Below, one piece after another: positions 59,977-64,000 of a DNA stretch of 64,000 nucleotides; the stretch's first letter is position 1, and the number at the start of each line of letters is the position of its first letter. Source of the DNA: Nitrospirota bacterium. Lineage in GTDB: Bacteria > Nitrospirota > Nitrospiria > Nitrospirales > Nitrospiraceae. The translations under genes and the position numbers were made by a program. The DNA is taken from NCBI GenBank assembly GCA_040757595.1, contig JBFLWP010000002.1:62001-126000 (forward strand), given 5' to 3'. Under the pieces are notes generated by a model. That model was given only the letters and a program-made list of their open reading frames with translations, did no database searches and was not told the DNA's origin.

Positions 59977-61098
59977 ATGCTTGTTGAAGTGCTTTTGAAA
60001 GTGGCAGCGATAGAGGCTGAAGAGAACGAGCAGGAGTACCGACCGCGGCCGTCCGCGGCCGGACCTGAACGATGCCTTCGCCAACTCGTCTATTTTGCCA
60101 GAGGCGTGCCCAAAGAGCCCATGCTCGACCGCATGGCCTTGGTCTTCGACGACGGCCATGTCAACGAAGGCACGACGGCGAAGTGGATCGGCAAAACCGC
60201 CTTTCGGTTGCATCATCAGCAGCTGCGAGTCAAGGTCGGAACCGTCACCCACAACGGTCAGCTCTACGACATCGAAGGCTCGATCGATGGCCTGGTCTCG
60301 GACTTTCTGGGTATCACGACCTGGCTCTGGGAACACAAGGCCATCAACCGGTATACGTTCGAGGACTATTGGACCGGCAAAAAGCTGCCGCTTGATTACA
60401 TCACGCAATGTGGGTGTTACCTGTTTGGACTGGCTGCGGCCGGGTGGCCGCAGGTCACCCAAGCGCTCCTGGTGATCAAGTGCAAGGACACCAGTGATTA
60501 CATCGAGTTCCGCTTGGAATACGACCGGGACGCGGATGCGATCCGAATCCTGGAAGTGGTGCGGGCCAGTACCGCTGAACGGCGATACGACGTCGTGAAT
60601 CAGAATACCGTCTTAACCGGCGTGCGCAGGCAGGCCCTTGAGCGGTTTGAACTGGTCGAACAGTACCGGGTTACCCAAACCCTCCCGGACCGGCCATTCG
60701 TGGAACCCCAAAAGTTCCCGTGCGGGCGGTGTCAGTACCAGCAGCGGTGCTGGGACGGCTGGGTGCCGCCCAAGTTGGACGGGCGGATCGACCTCAGCGC
60801 GCAGGATGCGGCCATGGTCCTGGAGTTCGAACGGATCTCGAATGAGTTTTATCAGATAAAACGCCGACGCGAGGAACTCAGCGATCAGATCAAGTTGTTC
60901 CTCAGAGCCAATCGGGCCAAGGAGGGACTGGCTGGCGATAAGCTGGTCCGATTGGAGCAGCGGCCTCAGTCTCGCGTCGATCCGGAACTGCTGCCACCTG
61001 AAATTCGCAAGTCGGCCACCCGTGAGGTCCTGCAAGAATTCCCCAAGGTCTTGCCGGCACCCCACACGATCCTGAGGCGAGCCGACACGAAGGAGTAA
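59977..61098 (+). CDS. Cas4/RecB-like PD-(D/E)XK nuclease with Fe-S cysteines
   Basis: The 373-residue protein has an N-terminal Cys in PERCLRQLVY, catalytic Asp in EGSIDGLV, Glu-x-Lys in WEHKAIN, and a C-terminal CxxCxxxxxC (CGRCQYQQRC). This is the Cas4/AddB-type arrangement of an Fe-S stabilised PD-(D/E)XK nuclease. It probably trims DNA ends in element replication or recombination, and is not tied to any CRISPR array here. ATG 59977 is preferred (GTG 59965 overlaps the GGAG). Confidence 0.85.
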   Translation: MLVEVLLKVAAIEAEENEQEYRPRPSAAGPERCLRQLVYFARGVPKEPMLDRMALVFDDGHVNEGTTAKWIGKTAFRLHHQQLRVKVGTVTHNGQLYDIEGSIDGLVSDFLGITTWLWEHKAINRYTFEDYWTGKKLPLDYITQCGCYLFGLAAAGWPQVTQALLVIKCKDTSDYIEFRLEYDRDADAIRILEVVRASTAERRYDVVNQNTVLTGVRRQALERFELVEQYRVTQTLPDRPFVEPQKFPCGRCQYQQRCWDGWVPPKLDGRIDLSAQDAAMVLEFERISNEFYQIKRRREELSDQIKLFLRANRAKEGLAGDKLVRLEQRPQSRVDPELLPPEIRKSATREVLQEFPKVLPAPHTILRRADTKE

Positions 61099-61122
61099 TA
61101 CTCACGAGGAGGGATCGAATAG

Positions 61123-62682
61123 ATGCACACTCAGTTCGCTCAATTCACCACCGTCAAGGGGCTCTCCGATCGGATACGCCTCCCCAGACTGGGAAAGATT
61201 CGCCTTGGGATCAAGGTGATCGGCCAGAACGGAGAATACCCGAAGGATGTGCCGTATTTCGTGGTACCGCCTGAGGTCGCCAGGATCTACGGCAACGAGC
61301 CGACGGCACTGGACATCATGTTCCCGGTCAACGACCGCAATCTCATCTTCCCGCAGGCCTTCAAATACTACGGCTCATCCAAGGGGCTCAAGTGCATCGG
61401 GAACGGGGAACAGGCTCTGAGGGTTGATCCTCAAACAGGTGGACAGAAACCCTGCGAGTGCCCATGCTCGTTGCTCGAGACGAAGGAATGTCAACTGCGT
61501 GCAAACCTGATGGTCATTCTGCCCAAGGTCAATATGGGGGGCGTGTACCAGATCGACAGCACCAGTTACCACACTGTAGTGGACATCAACAGTGGGATCT
61601 ACTACGTGGAGAATCTGGTGAAGCGCTTCGCGATGGTCCCGTTGGTGCTCAAGCGTGTTCCACGTGAAACACACCCCAATGGGCAAAAGCAGATTCACTA
61701 TCCGCTCCAGGTCCATCTCGAGAATGCGGATGAGAACTTTGTCCTCAAGCTTCGCTCCGAGACCGAAGCGATCATCCAGCGGACGAGCACGCTGGTCCTG
61801 CCGGCCCCGGAAGATGTCAATCCGGAGCTGGATGAGGGGGCTACGGTGGTGCGGGAAGAGGATCTCCAGGCGCCCACAGAGGAGAACGTCATTGAAGGGC
61901 AGGCTTCGGAGACAGTCGCGCCGAGCCAGGTGACGCCAGCCGCCACTGCGTCCAAGATGCAGGCGAAGAATGAGGGATCGGCCGACGCGGCGTCATCCTC
62001 CGAGGCGGCACCGCCACCTCTGCCCTCCGGTGCTCCCATGAATGGGGGAGCGCCATCGAGGACGGAAACCGCTCCGGAACGGACCGTGCTCTCGGTGACG
62101 CTCCCGGTAAAGGGACGGTCTGGGAAGTACGGTCCCTATCAGCTGTCCGTCATGGAGGTCGGGGGGAGCCGGATATACCGTTGTTGGGAGTCCAGCTTGC
62201 CGGGCATGTTTCATGGTCAGAAGGCCATGGAGCTGATCGGGAAGCGCATCATACTGTCAGCCGAGTCGAGAGCAGGGCGGAGGCCAGGAGAGACCGAGTT
62301 CTGGATCACTCGATTCAAGGTGGATGGCCCGGGCCAGGATCCGCCGGTCGCTGCCGAAGGGACCGGTGAATCCTGGCCTAAGCCCGAGAGTCAGCCGGCT
62401 CAGACGGTGCCGCCGAGCTCCGGATCGACGCCGGCCCAGCCGTTGTCGTCCGCACCTCCAATGTCTAATGGACCTCGAATGATGTCGGAGGCGCAGAAGG
62501 GGAAGATCCATCGTCTGTGCCAGGAGAAGCAGATTCCCGAGGATCGTGTCCAGAAGACGATCCAGGGGATGACCCTTCGTGAGGCGTCCAAACTCATCGA
62601 CGCGATGACGGCCGGGGATTTCTCGGCCTTCGATCTCGCGGAGATGGAAACCTTGGGCGCGGGAGACGAAGAGCGATACTGA
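61123..62682 (+). CDS. Gp3-like (recombination directionality factor family) protein
   Basis: The 519-residue protein resembles the Gp3-like family (PF18897), named from the phage phiBT1 recombination directionality factor. Matching features are an early RLPRLGKIRLGIKV, then YGSSKGLKCIGNGEQALR, CPCSLLETKECQLRANLMV, a VYQIDST segment and RFAMVPLVLKRV. A long low-complexity linker (about 250-330) is followed by a C-terminal helical motif (SEAQKGKIHRLCQEKQ) of DNA-binding single-strand type. Some family members switch serine integrases; others may serve in replication. A terminator follows 25 bp after its stop. Confidence 0.78.
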   Translation: MHTQFAQFTTVKGLSDRIRLPRLGKIRLGIKVIGQNGEYPKDVPYFVVPPEVARIYGNEPTALDIMFPVNDRNLIFPQAFKYYGSSKGLKCIGNGEQALRVDPQTGGQKPCECPCSLLETKECQLRANLMVILPKVNMGGVYQIDSTSYHTVVDINSGIYYVENLVKRFAMVPLVLKRVPRETHPNGQKQIHYPLQVHLENADENFVLKLRSETEAIIQRTSTLVLPAPEDVNPELDEGATVVREEDLQAPTEENVIEGQASETVAPSQVTPAATASKMQAKNEGSADAASSSEAAPPPLPSGAPMNGGAPSRTETAPERTVLSVTLPVKGRSGKYGPYQLSVMEVGGSRIYRCWESSLPGMFHGQKAMELIGKRIILSAESRAGRRPGETEFWITRFKVDGPGQDPPVAAEGTGESWPKPESQPAQTVPPSSGSTPAQPLSSAPPMSNGPRMMSEAQKGKIHRLCQEKQIPEDRVQKTIQGMTLREASKLIDAMTAGDFSAFDLAEMETLGAGDEERY

Positions 62683-62706
62683 CTGCTAAGTCGTAAAAAC
62701 GCGAAA

Positions 62707-62740
62707 GGGGCACCCGGCTCAACCGGGTGCCCCTTTTTTT
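62707..62740 (+). terminator. Strong Rho-independent terminator
   Basis: GGGGCACCCGG (62707-62717) pairs with CCGGGTGCCCC (62723-62733), loop CTCAA, then seven T (62734-62740). It ends the nuclease/Gp3-like operon and isolates the repeat array from read-through. Confidence 0.94.
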
Positions 62741-62758
62741 GTTGGCCGGTCCCGGCGA

Positions 62759-63000
62759 GGCGACAAGGGATACTGGTGCATCCGGCGACAGGGGATACTT
62801 GTGTATCCGGGGACAAGGGATACTTGTGTATCCGGGGACAAGGGATACTTGTGTATCCGGGGACAGGGGATACTTGTGTATCCGGGGACAAGGGATACTT
62901 GTGTATCCGGGGACAGGGGATACTTGTGTATCCGGGAAAGCGGGATACTTGTGTATCCGGGAAAGAGAGATACTGGTGCATCCGGGGAAGCGGGATACTG
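62759..63000. repeat. Ten-copy 25-bp tandem palindromic repeat array (iteron-like)
   Basis: Ten units with an exact 25-bp period start at 62768, 62793, 62818, 62843, 62868, 62893, 62918, 62943, 62968 and 62993 (last one partial). Each has GGATACTTGTGTATCC, a 6-bp dyad around a four-base loop, and a nine-base spacer, mostly GGGGACAAG/GGGGACAGG in the first six and GGGAAAGCG-like at the end. Outer copies are TGGT/GCATCC variants. A second dyad, ACAAG-N5-CTTGT, overlaps many units. The period is not a multiple of three, so the open frames here are accidental. AT-rich DNA follows. An iteron origin or partition site is most likely. Confidence 0.9.
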
Positions 63001-63223
63001 GCCGGTTGCAAGACAATGCTGCGTGAAGTTTCTTGTTTTTATCCGAAATTCGTAGTTCATGTCCATTATCAATCATGGCCCTTCACGATTTCGGCAGGGA
63101 AACTATTTTTTTATCAGATGGTGAAAATGGCCGTAATATAACGGCGGGAGGTGTTGTTCTCGCATGGATCTACGGAACCCTCAGCCTACCTTACCACATC
63201 TCGACCGACCTCCTGCCCCCCCC
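63001..63223. other. AT-rich segment between repeat array and promoter
   Basis: About 220 bp with runs such as TTCTTGTTTTTATCC and CTATTTTTTTATCAG, clearly AT-richer than the neighbours. No gene seen. It could be the unwinding region of an origin. A few DnaA-like 9-mers (TTATCCGAA, two mismatches) occur but none is exact. Confidence 0.5.
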
Positions 63224-63257
63224 TTGACAAGCCCTCCAAATAGATATATAATATATC
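63224..63257 (+). promoter_or_regulatory. Perfect sigma-70 promoter overlaid by a palindromic operator
   Basis: TTGACA (63224-63229), 17 bp, TATAAT (63247-63252): a full consensus match. The -10 box lies inside GATATATAATATATC (63243-63257), a perfect 7+1+7 palindrome, an ideal repressor site. It should drive the sigma-like gene at 63300 and be tightly shut when bound. Confidence 0.9.
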
Positions 63258-63299
63258 ACTAGACTTGGTCGGATGGCTCCTCATCCAGGAAGACCTACT

Positions 63300-63899
63300 A
63301 TGAAGCAGGTCGAGCACTGTCCACTCGAAACACGTTTATCTCAAGCGCGGTTACGTCGCCAAGCGATAGTGCAGGGCATTTCGAGGTCGGCGCCGACTAC
63401 GCTCAAGATTGGGCGGATCGATCCTCCGCACCACGATGATCATCATGGCATTTTGCCGGTCCTCCGAAGGCACGACCGACTGCTCAAGAAATTCGCTCGA
63501 GATCGCAGGATGCTGATTACTCTGGATCCTGCCTACGACGCGGAAGACATCGAGCAGGAACTGGTGCTGGCGACCATTGAGGCGCAAAAAACCTGGGACT
63601 CCGTGCGAGGTCGGAAGACGAAATTCAGCAATCATCTCTATCTGTACGGCCAGAAGCAAATCCAGAAGATCTTCCGTGGACACGATGTGCTCGTCGATAT
63701 CATCGACAAAGAAACCGGCCACGTCATCGAGACGATGTCCCACAGCAAATTCAGCAAACGCAAGCGCACGATTGATTTCGGACGATTTGACGCGCGTTCT
63801 CGGCCCCGACTGGCGCGTGGAGTCGATCCCGAGCGAGCGACGGAACATCCCGATTCGTCGCCGGATGAGCTTGATTGCGATGATGACGGAAGGAGATAA
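63300..63899 (+). CDS. Sigma-70 region-2-like regulatory protein
   Basis: The 199-residue product is chosen from ATG 63300 (AGGAAG upstream; ATG 63273 is only 14 bp from the likely transcription start). Residues about 75-130 (LDPAYDAEDIEQELVLATIE, DSVRGRKTKFSNHLY) resemble region 2 of sigma factors, with DxEDIxQE and a RG-K-KF segment, while region 4 is absent. The C-terminus is basic, then acidic. It could redirect RNA polymerase, or be a distinct DNA-binding protein. It is transcribed from the palindrome-covered promoter. Confidence 0.6.
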   Translation: MKQVEHCPLETRLSQARLRRQAIVQGISRSAPTTLKIGRIDPPHHDDHHGILPVLRRHDRLLKKFARDRRMLITLDPAYDAEDIEQELVLATIEAQKTWDSVRGRKTKFSNHLYLYGQKQIQKIFRGHDVLVDIIDKETGHVIETMSHSKFSKRKRTIDFGRFDARSRPRLARGVDPERATEHPDSSPDELDCDDDGRR

Positions 63900-64000
63900 A
63901 GCGTTCGCCAAAATCATGGCGACCGTCCGGTTGAGGCGGAAGCATCGCGGTCACGCGGCACAATATCGCAGGCGAGCGCAAGTACGAGCCGCGCAAAAAC
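63865..64000 (+). CDS. Basic protein, partial (runs off the window)
   Basis: An open frame starts at ATG 63865 (others at 63880, 63883) in the end of the preceding gene and remains open to the last base. The visible part (AFAKIMATVRLRRKHRGHAA, then RRRAQVRAAQK) is highly basic, a DNA-binding type. Start uncertain; translational coupling with the previous gene is likely. Confidence 0.5.
   Translation, partial: MSLIAMMTEGDKAFAKIMATVRLRRKHRGHAAQYRRRAQVRAAQK

Larger units (their letters stand above)
52646..64000. mobile_element. Putative integrated element inserted in comM (left end; continues past the window)
   Basis: It starts at the break in comM (52646 is the first base that does not fit comM). 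The first bases contain TTGTGGACACAA (52649-52660, an inverted repeat) and a second TTGTGG at 52673. Base composition drops just inside the junction. All genes to the right are of phage/ICE type: methyltransferase, helicase, Cas4-like nuclease, Gp3-like protein, sigma-like protein. No integrase, transposase or second comM half is in view. Class (ICE, phage-plasmid or transposon) stays open. An assembly join is an alternative. Confidence 0.7.

Noticed and set aside
59977-61098. Cas4 as part of a CRISPR system
   Set aside because: No repeats-spacers or other cas genes; the neighbours are replication-type element genes.
62759-63000. CRISPR array
   Set aside because: Units are contiguous, spacers are nine bases and nearly constant, and no cas genes are near apart from a Cas4-like nuclease that has a phage/ICE context.
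62594-63141. Open reading frames on both strands across the 25-bp array, giving repetitive proteins
   Set aside because: The period of 25 is not a multiple of three, so the frames are open only because the unit has no stop in any phase. No ribosome-binding site, and the dyads explain the sequence better.

Overview
High-GC bacterial chromosome, probably a member of the Nitrospirota (Nitrospira-like). This is inferred from flagellar/chemotaxis gene content and order, GTG starts and many heptameric intergenic repeats, not from a marker gene. No rRNA, tRNA or CRISPR array was seen. The native part (1-52.65 kb) is mostly one long plus-strand motility region; the last 11.4 kb is a foreign element that interrupts comM.

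Layout. (1) 0-2 kb: the end of an HD-GYP c-di-GMP phosphodiesterase and a YcgR-like PilZ protein. (2) 2-25.5 kb: a flagellar glycosylation island. It holds three proteins that join a zinc-ribbon methyltransferase to a Maf-type Rossmann domain (one is a complete 1186-aa Maf glycosyltransferase), two AroE-like proteins, a DAHP-synthase-like and a NeuB-like enzyme, two NeuA-like cytidylyltransferases, Gfo/Idh oxidoreductase, epimerase, DegT aminotransferase, AsnB, a formyltransferase-like protein, two glycosyltransferases and two sister unknown proteins. Several of these enzymes have altered active-site motifs, which suggests an unusual nonulosonate-like or carbocyclic sugar on flagellin. (3) 25.5-32 kb: fliC (sigma-28 promoter), flaG, fliD, fliS, a second FliS-like chaperone and small export-type proteins. 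(4) 32-47.4 kb: a GGDEF regulator behind a sigma-54 promoter, PilZ and helix-turn-helix proteins, then cheR-cheY-cheZ-cheA-cheV-cheB, a c-type-heme MCP, a periplasmic c-heme protein, a second MCP, cheW, motA and motB. (5) 47.4-52 kb: ordinary genes (DUF423, secreted protein, dienelactone-hydrolase-like, Lrp-type dimerisation domain, Kelch protein) and the 5' part of comM.

(6) 52.65-64 kb: comM breaks off just before its Walker A motif and an element of different character begins. It carries an adenine-methyltransferase-like protein, an SNF2-like helicase, a Cas4/RecB-like Fe-S nuclease, a Gp3-like (recombination-directionality-factor family) protein, an EAL phosphodiesterase and a sigma-region-2-like protein. 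It also carries a striking array of ten 25-bp repeats, each built on the dyad GGATAC-N4-GTATCC, next to AT-rich DNA and a perfect sigma-70 promoter overlaid by a 15-bp palindrome. This looks like a replication or partition control region. No integrase, Rep or Par gene lies inside the window, so the element must continue to the right.

How the parts fit: the island makes and attaches the flagellin glycan, the next genes export and cap the filament, the che/mot genes steer it (with apparent heme/redox and c-di-GMP inputs), and c-di-GMP proteins (HD-GYP, two PilZ, GGDEF, MshEN-like repeats in CheA, and an EAL protein on the element) recur throughout. Repeated intergenic heptamer arrays mark the native chromosome and were not seen in the element.
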